Source of the DNA: Gp6-AA40 sp035293405
Lineage (GTDB): Bacteria; Acidobacteriota; Vicinamibacteria; Vicinamibacterales; UBA2999
Length of the DNA: 64,000 nt
Assembly: GCA_035293405.1 (NCBI GenBank)
Contig: DATDOE010000090.1
Coordinates: 62,001 to 126,000, forward strand
Reading direction: 5' to 3'
Shown: piece after piece, positions 14,749 to 23,729 of the stretch
Position numbering within the stretch: the stretch's first letter is position 1
Layout: each line of letters starts with the position of its first letter
The notes under the pieces: model-generated
Told to the model about the DNA's origin: nothing
Databases searched by the model: none
What the model saw: the letters and a program-made list of their open reading frames with translations, nothing else
Program-made: the position numbers and the translations under genes

Positions 14749-17025
14749 TTGTCGAGCTGTTGGACATTCCAAACGGAAAGATTCAGTGAGAGAGCCCAGC
14801 GCGTGATCGATCGCGCGGCGAGCGAGGCTCAACGGCGTGGTCACGAGGACCTGACCAGCGCGCACCTGTTCGTGGGATTGACGCAGGTCGAATGGGATCT
14901 CTTCGCCGACATCATGCGGGACTTCACACCGAGCCCGCACGCGATCGTGCTGGACGTGGAAGAGGCCCTGGCCACTCAGCCATCCTTCGATGGCGCGGCG
15001 TTGCACATCACGCAGCCGATGCGACTCCTGGCCAAGCTGGCCTTGCGTCGAGCCAGCAGAGACGGTCGCCAGGCACTCGACCCGATCGACCTGTTCGGGG
15101 CCCTCCTGGAGGATGCACACGGCGAGCCCGTCGCGATCCTGCGACGGTACGGAATCGACCCGGCGGACGTCTCGCTGCGTCTGGTCGCGTACGCCCGCGA
15201 GCTCGGTACCCGACAGGAACAGCTCCAGAAGCGATTCGAGTTGCCCCAATACCTGAAGCAACTGGCCACGAACCTCAACCTGCAGGCACGACTCGACAAG
15301 GTGCCGCCGGTCTACGGGCGCGAGGGTGAGATTCAGCAGGTCCTCGAGATTCTGTCCCACCGCGAGCGCGCCAATTCAGTCATGCTGCTCGGCGAAGCGG
15401 GCGTTGGCAAGACCGCGATTGTCGAGGGGCTGGCGCGCCGGCTCGAATACGAGCCGGAGACGGTGCCGCCGCGCCTGCGTGATTGCCAGATCGTCAGCCT
15501 GCAGATGAACGCGCTCGTGGCCGGCACCATGCTGCGCGGGATGTTCGAGGAGCGGCTCCAGAATGTCGTTCGAGAAGTGAAGGAACGGCCCAATCTGGTC
15601 CTGTTCATCGACGAAGCGCACACGATGATCGGCGCGGGCTCCGCACTCGGCGCCCCGTCGGATGCGGCAAATATCCTCAAGTCCGTGCTCGCACGTGGCG
15701 AAGTCAGGGTCATCGGCGCGACGACACTCGGCGAGTACAAGGAGCACATCCTCGAGGATGAGGCGCTCGCACGGCGCTTCCGCTGCGTGCACGTGCCCGA
15801 GCCAACGATCGAGGAGACCCGGCGCATTCTCATCAGCCTGCGGCCGCGGCTGGAACGCAATTACGGCGTGCGCATTCTCGACGACGCTCTCGAGACGGCA
15901 CTCGAGATGTCTCCGCGATATGCGCGACATCAGCACCTTCCCGACAAGGTCATCGGCTGGCTGGACACGGCCGCCGTGCGCACGGAGATGAGCCGCCGGT
16001 GGGAGGTGCGGGCCGCGGACGTCGTATCGGTCATCTCCGACGCGACGCAGATTCCCGAGGATATGGTGTTCCGTGATGTCTCCGATCGCTTCGAGGACAT
16101 CGACGTACGGCTACAGCGGCGGGTAATTGGCCAACGCCACGCGATTGCCGCCGTGGCGAGACGGCTGGTGCTGAACAAGGGACCGCTGAAGGACGGGTTC
16201 GACCGCCCTGACGGCGTGCTCCTGTTTCTCGGACCGACTGGCGTCGGCAAGACCGAGCTGGCCAAAGCCGTGGCGGAAGCGCTCTTCGGCGACGAGAACA
16301 AGATGGTTCGCGTCGACATGTCGGAATACCAGGATGCGACCGCCGTCGACAAGTTGATCGGGATGCCACGCGGCATCGTCGGAAGCCAGCAGGGCGGAGT
16401 GCTGACGAACCAGCTGCGGGACACGCCGTGCACGGTGGTCCTCCTCGACGAGGTCGAGAAGGCGAATCCTAGCGTCCTGAATCTGTTCCTGCAGGCGTTC
16501 GACGAAGGCTGGCTCACTGATGGTCGCGGTCGGCGTGTCCACCTGAGCGATGCCATCGTCATCATGACCTCGAACGTCGGCTCGGAACACTTCCGTAGAC
16601 TGCAACACCCGCTCGGTTTTCTGTCACGCGAGACCGCAGTCGAGCAGGTGCAGGCAGACATTCGCCGCGACGTGGAGCGCCGCTTCTCGCCCGAGTTCCT
16701 CAATCGGATCGACGAGGTCGTGCTGTTCTCACCGTTGACGCCGGATGAGGCACGCGCGATCGCGGCACGCTACGTTGGGACGATCGCAGCGGTGTTGGAA
16801 AAGGCTGGCAAGACCTTCTATATCGATGACGATGCCCTGGACGCGATCGTGAGACGTGGCCACAGCCCGGCCTATGGCGCCCGCTTCCTCAAGCGCGTCA
16901 TCGACGAGCGTATCAAGTTGCCGATCAGCACCAACTGGCACGAAGCGCACTTCCACGTCAGAGTCGAGGACGGCGAAGTGGTCGTCGACGCTGAAAGGGT
17001 CGCGCCCGCGCAGGCTATCGCCTAG
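14749..17025 (+). CDS. ClpA/ClpC-type AAA+ unfoldase
   Basis: 758 residues with a Clp N-domain (FSERAQRVIDRAASEAQRRG), a first AAA+ module (Walker A GEAGVGKTA, Walker B VLFIDEAH) and a second (GPTGVGKTELAKAVA, VVLLDEVEKA). The middle M-domain typical of ClpC and ClpB is not evident. The second module carries LGF in HPLGFLSRE, the position where ClpP-binding ATPases have their [IL]-G-[FL] loop, so a ClpP partner elsewhere in the genome is likely. The start is TTG 14749 behind GAGGTGGG; no ATG is available before the N-domain. It is transcribed alone from a sigma-54 promoter. Confidence 0.85.
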   Translation: MSSCWTFQTERFSERAQRVIDRAASEAQRRGHEDLTSAHLFVGLTQVEWDLFADIMRDFTPSPHAIVLDVEEALATQPSFDGAALHITQPMRLLAKLALRRASRDGRQALDPIDLFGALLEDAHGEPVAILRRYGIDPADVSLRLVAYARELGTRQEQLQKRFELPQYLKQLATNLNLQARLDKVPPVYGREGEIQQVLEILSHRERANSVMLLGEAGVGKTAIVEGLARRLEYEPETVPPRLRDCQIVSLQMNALVAGTMLRGMFEERLQNVVREVKERPNLVLFIDEAHTMIGAGSALGAPSDAANILKSVLARGEVRVIGATTLGEYKEHILEDEALARRFRCVHVPEPTIEETRRILISLRPRLERNYGVRILDDALETALEMSPRYARHQHLPDKVIGWLDTAAVRTEMSRRWEVRAADVVSVISDATQIPEDMVFRDVSDRFEDIDVRLQRRVIGQRHAIAAVARRLVLNKGPLKDGFDRPDGVLLFLGPTGVGKTELAKAVAEALFGDENKMVRVDMSEYQDATAVDKLIGMPRGIVGSQQGGVLTNQLRDTPCTVVLLDEVEKANPSVLNLFLQAFDEGWLTDGRGRRVHLSDAIVIMTSNVGSEHFRRLQHPLGFLSRETAVEQVQADIRRDVERRFSPEFLNRIDEVVLFSPLTPDEARAIAARYVGTIAAVLEKAGKTFYIDDDALDAIVRRGHSPAYGARFLKRVIDERIKLPISTNWHEAHFHVRVEDGEVVVDAERVAPAQAIA

Positions 17026-17037
17026 CTCCATCGTCCT

Positions 17038-17073
17038 TGGGGGATTCTCCGCACGCCTCCGAAATACTGCGCA
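17038..17073. promoter_or_regulatory. Tandem palindromic enhancer (UAS)
   Basis: GGGGGATTCTCCGC and CCGAAATACTGCGC lie 20 bp apart, with the nearer core about 61 bp from the GG of the promoter at 17126-17141. Confidence 0.7.
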
Positions 17074-17125
17074 TCCCAGCCGTCAATCTCTGACCGCAAA
17101 CCCGCGCGAATCGTGTGCAGCGCCG

Positions 17126-17141
17126 GGGCATGGGGCTTGCC
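17126..17141 (+). promoter_or_regulatory. Sigma-54 promoter of the Hsp20-CBS-archease-RtcB operon
   Basis: GGGCATG-GGGC-TTGCC, GG at 17127-17128 and GC at 17139-17140. Predicted +1 near 17152, 40 nt before ATG 17192. Confidence 0.85.
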
Positions 17142-17191
17142 TCATACCCACCGGGATTTGCTTGCGTCCACGTTCAGAAAGGAAGGCGACA

Positions 17192-17698
17192 ATGACATCG
17201 AAGAACACCGCACTGGCACCACGCGACCCGTTCACCCTACTGGGGCAGATGGCGTCGGAGTTCGATCGCATGTTCGAGACGTCAGCGTGGCCGTCGTTCC
17301 GCTGGCCCCTCCGCGCCCGGCCCGCGACTGAGGCGGCGACCTGGTTCCCCGAAATCGACGTGTTCGAGAAGGACAATCGCCTCGTCACGAAGATTGACCT
17401 GCCCGGCATGAAGAAGGACGACGTGAAGGTGGAGGTCACCGACGGCCACCTCGCGATCTCCGGCGAACGGAAGACCGAGGCCGAGGAAAAGAAGAACAAC
17501 TTCTATCGCTGCGAGCGCGAGTACGGCAGCTTCTACCGCGCCGTACCGCTACCCGAAGGCGTGAAGCTCGAGGACGTCAAAGCCACTTTCGCTGACGGCG
17601 TTCTCGAGGTGAGCATCCCTTTGCCAGCGAAGCCGGAGGCGAAGGTTCGGCAGGTCGAGATCCAGGAGGCCGCGAAGGCCGCCAAGACGGCCGCGTAG
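17192..17698 (+). CDS. Hsp20/alpha-crystallin small heat-shock protein
   Basis: 168 residues, normal length. The crystallin domain is complete: WFPEIDVFEKDNRLV, KIDLPGMKKDDVKVEV, HLAISGERK, YGSFYRAVPLPEGV and DGVLEVSIPLP. An Ala/Lys-rich tail follows. It is an ATP-independent holdase of the cytoplasm and the counterpart of DosR-regulated HspX. It is the first gene of a five-gene operon and ATG 17192 has GGAAGG upstream. The CBS gene begins 12 bases after its stop. Confidence 0.9.
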   Translation: MTSKNTALAPRDPFTLLGQMASEFDRMFETSAWPSFRWPLRARPATEAATWFPEIDVFEKDNRLVTKIDLPGMKKDDVKVEVTDGHLAISGERKTEAEEKKNNFYRCEREYGSFYRAVPLPEGVKLEDVKATFADGVLEVSIPLPAKPEAKVRQVEIQEAAKAAKTAA

Positions 17699-17709
17699 GA
17701 GAGACGACG

Positions 17710-18171
17710 ATGAAGGTCAAAGATTTGATGACAACTGACGTCAAGACCTGCACGTCCGACACGACGGTTGCCGAAGCCGCGCATCTGATGTGGGAAGGCG
17801 ACTGCGGCATCCTGCCGGTCGTGGACGATGGTGAGCTGACTGGGCTCGTGACCGACCGCGACATGTACATCGCGCTGGCGACGCAGAATGCGCGCGCCTC
17901 GCGGTTGAAGGTCGGGGCGGTTGCGACGAAGAAGCTGGCGACCTGCGCGCCGGAAGACGACGTGCAGGCGGTACTCGCCACGATGAAGCAAGCGCGCGTA
18001 CGACGGTTGCCGGTGGTGGGATTCGGCGGCACGGTGCTGGGCATCCTGTCGATGAACGACATCTTGCTCGCCGCGGGCGCCGGTAAGGAGGTAGCAAGCG
18101 AGGATGTCGTCTCGACGCTCCAAGCGATCTGTGCCCACCACCGCCCCGTGCCGCACGTCGTCGCGGCCTGA
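17710..18171 (+). CDS. CBS-pair domain protein
   Basis: 153 residues made of two CBS motifs: KVKDLMTTDVKTCTSDTTV with CGILPVVDDGELTGLVTDRD, then CAPEDDVQAVLATMKQARVR with LPVVGFGGTVLGILSMNDI. Stand-alone CBS pairs bind adenine nucleotides or related ligands and may sense energy charge. It resembles DosR-regulon Rv2626c and has a close paralogue at 59174-59635. It is the second gene of the operon, and the archease frame overlaps its last 68 bases. Confidence 0.9.
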   Translation: MKVKDLMTTDVKTCTSDTTVAEAAHLMWEGDCGILPVVDDGELTGLVTDRDMYIALATQNARASRLKVGAVATKKLATCAPEDDVQAVLATMKQARVRRLPVVGFGGTVLGILSMNDILLAAGAGKEVASEDVVSTLQAICAHHRPVPHVVAA

Positions 18172-18610
18172 GCGGGCGTCGCGGCAGAACGGGTCCCTGC
18201 CCTCTTGGGAGCATTTCTCCCACGACGCAGACATCGGCCTCGTCGGCCTTGGGCCGACGAAGGCCGAGGCCTTCCGCCAGGCGGCAATCGCGTTGACGGC
18301 CGTGGTCACCGACCCTGGACGGGTGAACGCGGTCACCTCGATTGATGTCGTGTGCCACGCCGACAACGACGAGCTGCTGCTCGTCGAATGGCTGAACACG
18401 CTCGTCTACGAGATGTCCGTGCGCTCGATGCTCTTCGGCGACTTCTCAGTCGAGATCGGCGACGGTGAGTTGCATGCCACCGCGAGAGGAGAACCGGTCG
18501 ACGTGGAGCGCCATGAGCCCGCTGTAGAAATCAAGGGTGCCACGATGACCGCGCTCCAAGTCACGTCGGTGCCCGGTGGGTGGCGTGTCCAGTGCGTCGT
18601 TGACGTATGA
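18104..18610 (+). CDS. Archease (RtcB cofactor)
   Basis: About 168 residues. The archease core starts at WEHFSHDADIGLVGLG and continues with EAFRQAAIALTAVVTDP, DELLLVEWLNTLVYEM and ARGEPVDVERHEP. Archease speeds up RtcB by aiding its guanylation. The start is uncertain: ATG 18104 and GTG 18131 both lie inside the CBS gene, and residues before the core look unconstrained. The stop overlaps the RtcB start (ATGA), which supports translational coupling with its partner enzyme. Confidence 0.85.
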   Translation: MSSRRSKRSVPTTAPCRTSSRPERASRQNGSLPSWEHFSHDADIGLVGLGPTKAEAFRQAAIALTAVVTDPGRVNAVTSIDVVCHADNDELLLVEWLNTLVYEMSVRSMLFGDFSVEIGDGELHATARGEPVDVERHEPAVEIKGATMTALQVTSVPGGWRVQCVVDV

Positions 18611-20061
18611 CGCCCGACGACAGGAGCCCTATGGATGCCGCGTCGCTCGTCCGGAAGTCAGACTTCGAGCGGTGGATCCCCGCGACTGGGCAGATGCGCG
18701 TGCCGGGTGTCATCTACGCATCCGAGGCGCTCGTTCGTGACATGGACGAGAAGGTCCGTGAACAGGTGTCGAACGTGGCCATGCTCCCCGGCATCCAGCG
18801 CGCCTCCTACGCGATGCCCGACGCGCACTGGGGTTACGGCTTTCCGATCGGCGGCGTGGCAGCGTTCGATCCCCAGGAAGGCGGGATCGTGTCGGCCGGC
18901 GGCGTCGGGTTCGACATCTCCTGCGGCGTTCGCACGCTCCGCACGGGTCTCACGCTCGATGCGATCGAACCGGTCAAGCGCGAGCTGGCGACGGCGCTGT
19001 CGCGAAGCGTGCCGGCCGGCGTCGGCAGCCACGGGCGCATTCGCCTGGAGGCGCACGAACTCGACGCGATGCTGAAAGGCGGCGCACGATGGGCCGTCGA
19101 AAGCGGATACGGCCTGCCTGTAGACCTCGACGTGATTGAAGAACACGGATGCATGCCGGATGCGCACCTCGAGTGCGTATCCGACCGCGCTCGCCGCCGG
19201 CAGCAGGACGAGATGGGGACGCTTGGCTCTGGCAACCACTATCTCGAGGTCCAGCGTGTCGCCGAGGTCTTCGATGCGCAGGTTGCTTCGGCCTTCCAGA
19301 TCGCACGTGACGATGTCCTCGTGTCGATTCATTGCGGATCGCGAGGATTGGGGCATCAAATCGGGACGGAGTTTCTGAAAGAGATGGCCGTTGCGGAGCC
19401 GACGCTCGGTATCACGATTGCCGATCGCGAGCTGGCGTGTGCCCCGGTCACGTCTGAGTTGGGGCGGCGCTATCTCGGTGCGATGCGCGCCGGCATCAAC
19501 TGCGCCCTGGCCAATCGACAGATCATCACCCACCTCGTGCGGCGCGCATTCGGCGAGCTGCTCCCGGCCGCCCACCTCACGCTCCTCTACGACGTGTCGC
19601 ACAACACCTGCAAGCTCGAGGTACATCGCTGCGACGGTGCGCTCAAGCCGTTATTCGTTCACCGTAAAGGGGCGACGCGTGCGCTCGGTCCTGAACATCC
19701 AGACCTTCCCACCGGCTTGCGCGAGGTGGGTCAGCCCGTTCTGATCGGCGGGACGATGGGCACGGCGTCGTACATCCTCGTGGGAACGCAGGAGAGCGAG
19801 CGACTGTCCTTCTCATCCTCGTGCCATGGCGCTGGTCGCGCGATGAGCCGGCACGCGGCGCTGCGGCGCTGGCCTGGACGTCAGGTGATCGACGAGCTCG
19901 CCGCGCGCGGCATCATCGTCCGTAGCCCCTCCGCGCGCGGCGTCGCAGAGGAGGCGCCAGGCGCCTACAAGGACGTCAACGCCGTCGTCGATGCCGCTGA
20001 TCGCGTGGGCCTGTCACGCAAAGTCGGCAAGCTCGAGCCGCTCATCTGCGTGAAGGGGTAG
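18607..20061 (+). CDS. rtcB: RNA-splicing ligase RtcB
   Basis: 484 residues. RtcB joins 2',3'-cyclic phosphate or 3'-phosphate RNA ends to 5'-OH ends using GTP and Mn. Metal and GTP motifs are present: MPDAHWGYGFPIGGVAA, GVGFDISCGVR, LGSGNHYLEVQ, SIHCGSRGLGHQ, LYDVSHNTCKLE and the guanylated histidine region SSSCHGAGRAMSR. It starts within the archease stop and is followed after 3 bases by a lipid-ligase gene. Pairing with archease and CBS mirrors the DosR regulon. It may repair tRNA or rRNA cut during stress, which is inferred. Confidence 0.95.
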   Translation: MTPDDRSPMDAASLVRKSDFERWIPATGQMRVPGVIYASEALVRDMDEKVREQVSNVAMLPGIQRASYAMPDAHWGYGFPIGGVAAFDPQEGGIVSAGGVGFDISCGVRTLRTGLTLDAIEPVKRELATALSRSVPAGVGSHGRIRLEAHELDAMLKGGARWAVESGYGLPVDLDVIEEHGCMPDAHLECVSDRARRRQQDEMGTLGSGNHYLEVQRVAEVFDAQVASAFQIARDDVLVSIHCGSRGLGHQIGTEFLKEMAVAEPTLGITIADRELACAPVTSELGRRYLGAMRAGINCALANRQIITHLVRRAFGELLPAAHLTLLYDVSHNTCKLEVHRCDGALKPLFVHRKGATRALGPEHPDLPTGLREVGQPVLIGGTMGTASYILVGTQESERLSFSSSCHGAGRAMSRHAALRRWPGRQVIDELAARGIIVRSPSARGVAEEAPGAYKDVNAVVDAADRVGLSRKVGKLEPLICVKG

Positions 20062-20064
20062 ACG

Positions 20065-22590
20065 GTGCAGCACCTCCTCGACTTCTTCGACCGCTACATT
20101 CACGGTCGCTGGACAGCGCTGCGCCACGATGACGGGCTGCGACAGTGGTCATACACCGCTGATCAGTTGCGAGCGACGTCGGAGGCCTTCGCGCGACGAA
20201 TCCAGGAGGCCAATCTCCAGCCAGGAGACCGACTCGTCATCTGGAGCGACAGTTGCCCTGAATGGCTCGCCGCGTTCTGGGGCGCGATGCTGCGCGGCGT
20301 TGCCGTCATTCCTCTCGACGCGCGCGCTTCTCCTGAGCTCGTTCGTCGCATCATGACGGTCGCAGCTCCTCGCGGGATCGTTGCGGGCGACGGCGTCGAC
20401 ACGGCGCTGATACCGTCAGCTGTCCGGGCATGGCGTCTTCGAGACATTCGCTGGACGGATGTGCCGGTGAACACCAGTCGAGTCGAGCCCCGCCCCGACA
20501 CGGTCGCCGAGATCGTGTTCACGTCCGGCACCACCGGCGATCCGAAGGGCGTCGTGATCACGCACCGAAATATCGTCGCGAACATCACGCCAGTCGAACG
20601 TGCGGCAGTGCAGTTCGGTCGATATCTGTGGCTCCTCCGGCCGTTGCGCTTTTTGGGCCTGCTTCCCCTGAGTCACATGTTCGGCCAGGCGCTGACGGTG
20701 TTCTTGCCGCCCCTGGTTGGTGCCACGACGGTGTTCATCAAGGGGTACAGCCCACAGGAGATTGTGAGCGCGGTCCGGCGGCATCGGATCACGCTTGCGG
20801 TCGCGGTTCCGCGTCTCCTCGATCTCCTTCGGGATCGCGTGCGACAGCTCGCACCGAGTAGCCAGCACCTCGGGCCTGCGGGGCTGCCACTCGTTCGACG
20901 CTTGTGGAGGCATCGCGACGCACATCGACTGTTCGGCCGGAAGTTCTGTGGATTTGTCGTCGGAGGTGCACAGCTGGACCCAGAGCTCGAACAATTCTGG
21001 CAACGGTTGGGATTCGCCGTCATCCAGGGTTACGGTCTCACCGAGACCGCACCCATCGTCGCCTGGAACAATCCGTTCAGGATCAGTCACGGAACGGTAG
21101 GCATGCCGCTGGAGGGAGTCGATGTTCGCATCGCACCAGATGGCGAAGTGCTCGTGCGCGGCCCATCGGTCACCAGCGGCTACCTCAATGCACCTGAAGA
21201 GACGCGTTCGGCGTTCGAGGGCGGGTGGTTTCATACAGGCGATCTCGGGTCGTTCGACGAAGCCGGCCGCTTGCGGATTCGTGGCCGGAAGAAGGACGAG
21301 ATTGTGACGGCTGAGGGCGTCCACGTTGTTCCCGAGGATGTCGAGCGCGCGCTCGAGGGCGTGTCCGGAGTACGGGAGGCAGCGGTTGTTGCCCGTACGG
21401 ACGGCGGTGAACGCGTCCACGCCGTGCTCGTGCTCGAGCCAGGCACCGACGGCGCTGCAGTCATTCGACGGGCGAACGCGAACCTCGAGAGCCATCAACG
21501 AATCCGGGGTTTCTCGGTGTGGCCGGGGCAGGCCCTACCGCGGACCGAGGCGATTCGCAAGTTGAAACGCGGGGAGATTCGCCGGTGGGTCGCAGAGGGC
21601 GGACCGGTGGAAACCCGTGCGATGCAGTCGGGCGCGGATAGCCTTGAAACAGTTCTCGCTCGATACGCGCAGGGCCAGAGTGTGAGTCCGCGCACGACGT
21701 TGGACGAACTGGGACTGACGTCGCTCGACCGTATCGAACTGACGATGGCGCTGGAGGACCAAGCGGGTGTTGGCCTCACCGAGGCGGCCGTGGCGCGAGC
21801 GGAAACCGTCGACGACCTTCGGCGCGCGATCGCCGAGGCGAGGACGGCCGGGACGATTCCGGAGACATTCCCATTCCCGCGGTGGACGCGACGCGTGTGG
21901 GCGAGAGCCATTCGCGATGGCAGTCAGCTGCTGTGCATCTTGCCGCTGGCGAGCATCTTCATGCGTCGCCGCGTCGAAGGGCAGGTACATCTCAGCCAGC
22001 TTCGTGGCCCGGTGATCTTCGCTGCGAATCATCAGAGTCACTTCGACACGCCAGCCATTCTGTCGAGCCTGCCAATCCGTTGGCGGCGTCACCTGGCCGT
22101 GGCTATGGCCAAGGAATTCTTCGAGCCGCATTTCGCTCCTTCGAGCCACGGCACTCTTGAGCGTGTCACGAGTGCTGCTCTCTACTACCTGGCGGTGCTG
22201 TTCTTCGACGCCTTCCCCCTGCCGCGCACGGGGCCCGGCACTCGGGATACATTGCGGTATGCCGGCGAGCTCGCCGCGGCCGGTGTGTCGATTCTGATCT
22301 TTCCGGAAGGACATCGTACCGAGCATGGCGAAATCAGCGCATTTCAGCCTGGCGTCGGCATGATGGCGTCGAGGCTGCGCATGCCTGTCGTGCCAATCCG
22401 GGTCGAGGGGCTCGATCGCGTGCTGCACCACAGATGGCGATGGCCACGGCGCGGCACCGTTCGTGTGAGCTTTGGTCCGGCCCTCGATCTCGAAGGAGAC
22501 GATTACGCCGCACTCGCCAGCCGTGTCGAGCACGCCGTCCGGGCATTGTTGACCGAACCGGCGCCAGCGTCGCGGTCCGACGCAGCGTGA
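20065..22590 (+). CDS. Fused acyl-AMP ligase / acyl carrier protein / PlsC acyltransferase
   Basis: 841 residues. Residues 1-520 are an adenylate-forming ligase (VFTSGTTGDPKGVVITHRN, YGLTETAPIVAWN, TGDLGSFDEAGRLRIRGR). Residues about 535-610 are an ACP domain (ELGLTSLDRIELTMALED, Ser in TSL). Residues about 640-841 are a PlsC domain with ANHQSHFD (H-X4-D) and IFPEGHRTEHGE. The order ligase-ACP-acyltransferase differs from ACP-ligase-acyltransferase at 3832. It resembles bifunctional Aas with a built-in carrier and could recycle lysophospholipids. GTG 20065 follows the rtcB stop by 3 bases, so it ends the operon. Confidence 0.85.
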   Translation: MQHLLDFFDRYIHGRWTALRHDDGLRQWSYTADQLRATSEAFARRIQEANLQPGDRLVIWSDSCPEWLAAFWGAMLRGVAVIPLDARASPELVRRIMTVAAPRGIVAGDGVDTALIPSAVRAWRLRDIRWTDVPVNTSRVEPRPDTVAEIVFTSGTTGDPKGVVITHRNIVANITPVERAAVQFGRYLWLLRPLRFLGLLPLSHMFGQALTVFLPPLVGATTVFIKGYSPQEIVSAVRRHRITLAVAVPRLLDLLRDRVRQLAPSSQHLGPAGLPLVRRLWRHRDAHRLFGRKFCGFVVGGAQLDPELEQFWQRLGFAVIQGYGLTETAPIVAWNNPFRISHGTVGMPLEGVDVRIAPDGEVLVRGPSVTSGYLNAPEETRSAFEGGWFHTGDLGSFDEAGRLRIRGRKKDEIVTAEGVHVVPEDVERALEGVSGVREAAVVARTDGGERVHAVLVLEPGTDGAAVIRRANANLESHQRIRGFSVWPGQALPRTEAIRKLKRGEIRRWVAEGGPVETRAMQSGADSLETVLARYAQGQSVSPRTTLDELGLTSLDRIELTMALEDQAGVGLTEAAVARAETVDDLRRAIAEARTAGTIPETFPFPRWTRRVWARAIRDGSQLLCILPLASIFMRRRVEGQVHLSQLRGPVIFAANHQSHFDTPAILSSLPIRWRRHLAVAMAKEFFEPHFAPSSHGTLERVTSAALYYLAVLFFDAFPLPRTGPGTRDTLRYAGELAAAGVSILIFPEGHRTEHGEISAFQPGVGMMASRLRMPVVPIRVEGLDRVLHHRWRWPRRGTVRVSFGPALDLEGDDYAALASRVEHAVRALLTEPAPASRSDAA

Positions 22591-22604
22591 GGAAGAAGTC
22601 GGGG

Positions 22605-23033
22605 TTAACGTGCCGTGACGCTTGCGGCGCCTGTCTCGACCGCCGCAACAGCCGCCCGCAACCGTCGATCGGCCTCCGCCGCAACAGCTTGCAGCTCACG
22701 GTTGTCGCCGACAATTCCCAAGGCGGCAAGCGGCGCCATTGCCGAAACCGCGCTGTGCCCGGGTGACAGTTCGTACACGATGACGTTGCACGGAAGCAGC
22801 AAGCCGATCTCGAGCTCTGCCTGAAGCGCCCGGTCTGCGAGGGGTGGATTGCAGGCCCCCAGAATCACGTACTTGCGGAACTCACGATCGAGCTTCTGCT
22901 TCAACGTCTGCTTGACGTCAATCGTCGTCAGGACACCGAAACCCTGCTCCTTCAACGCCTTCGTCGCGCGTTCGACGGCCTCCTCATAGTCGACAGGGAT
23001 CTCCACGCGCAGTCCGTAACGGGTTTCTTCCAT
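22605..23033 (-). CDS. DUF302-family protein
   Basis: 142 residues with the DUF302 pattern: an N-terminal strand GLRVEIPVDYEEAVERATKAL, FGVLTTIDVKQTLKQKL, YVILGACNPPLADRAL and VIVYELSPGHSAVSAMAP. No signal peptide or metal site is obvious. The function is unknown; the family often appears beside stress proteins. It probably shares a transcript with the 77-residue gene upstream on the same strand (63-bp gap). Confidence 0.85.
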   Translation of the reverse strand: MEETRYGLRVEIPVDYEEAVERATKALKEQGFGVLTTIDVKQTLKQKLDREFRKYVILGACNPPLADRALQAELEIGLLLPCNVIVYELSPGHSAVSAMAPLAALGIVGDNRELQAVAAEADRRLRAAVAAVETGAASVTAR

Positions 23034-23096
23034 GGTCTCCTCCCTCGCATCCTGCGTGCATTTGGGGTTTGCCCGTCCGCTGACAATAGGACTGCT

Positions 23097-23330
23097 TCAG
23101 GGCTCGCCGTGCAGCTTGTGCAGATAGTGCGAGCGCGCTTCGATCTCGCTCAGTTTGCCGCTCGCGTATCGCGACGCCTCTGCCAGAAGTCGCCGCGCGT
23201 CATCGTCGTTGCGCGTGAGGAGCTTCGGAAGCTCATGTCCCGCGCCTGCCACATAGGCGCTGATCAACTGCCGCTCGATCTCGGCCAGCGGATCGTGTGC
23301 CGGTTGCTCGTCTTCGTGGTGCGTCATCAT
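23097..23330 (-). CDS. Small acidic protein, 77 residues, unknown function
   Basis: Begins MMTHHEDEQPAHDPLAE with GGAGG seven bases upstream of ATG 23330. The helix-rich body (EIERQLISAYVAGAGHELP, ARRLLAEASRYASGKLSEIEAR) has no recognised domain. The frame is open upstream to 23600 without a plausible start. The sigma-54 promoter at 23500-23515 would give a leader of about 160 nt, long for this island. Confidence 0.65.
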   Translation of the reverse strand: MMTHHEDEQPAHDPLAEIERQLISAYVAGAGHELPKLLTRNDDDARRLLAEASRYASGKLSEIEARSHYLHKLHGEP

Positions 23331-23499
23331 TGGTCGGCCTCCGTTCGCGCTATTGGGCGCAAGACCTCGCCATCCGAGCTGCGTCCCGGCACATCGTGCG
23401 TCTTGACTGCACCGCGCTGCTCTCAGCCACTCGCCGTAATGGGTGCCCAGAGCGGCGTGTATGAGCAGCGGCCGGCGACGGCTTGTGCACACGTTGTGA

Positions 23500-23515
23500 T
23501 GCAGTCCGCGCGCCA
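23500..23515 (-). promoter_or_regulatory. Sigma-54 promoter for the small acidic protein and DUF302 gene
   Basis: Minus strand TGGCGCG-CGGA-CTGCA with GG-N10-GC spacing. It is nearly the same as the prs promoter at 6855. Predicted +1 near 23489. Confidence 0.7.
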
Positions 23516-23556
23516 ACCGGGTTAGTTCAGTCTTCCACGCACTGTGCGCGTCCCCC

Positions 23557-23592
23557 CGCGAACAACCTCGCGTGCCTGGGGATCTTTCCGCA
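23557..23592. promoter_or_regulatory. Tandem palindromic enhancer (UAS)
   Basis: GCGAACAACCTCGC and GGGGATCTTTCCGC start 20 bp apart. The nearer site is centred about 50 bp from the GG of the minus-strand promoter at 23500-23515. Confidence 0.6.
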
Positions 23593-23729
23593 GCGTCCAC
23601 AATCGACTTGCCTCATCCAACGCGAGAGCGGAGACCTTTGTGCGAGTTGGTACAGATGCCCTTCCCTCGAGAAACGAGCGCGAGGTGGGCCCTCGTCGAG
23701 TCCGCGGGCAAGAGCGGTCACAGCTCTAC

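Noticed and set aside
23047..23060. -24/-12-like element just upstream of the DUF302 gene (minus strand)
   Set aside because: -24 reads TG instead of GG and predicted +1 would be about 2 nt from the ATG, leaving out the evident ribosome site.
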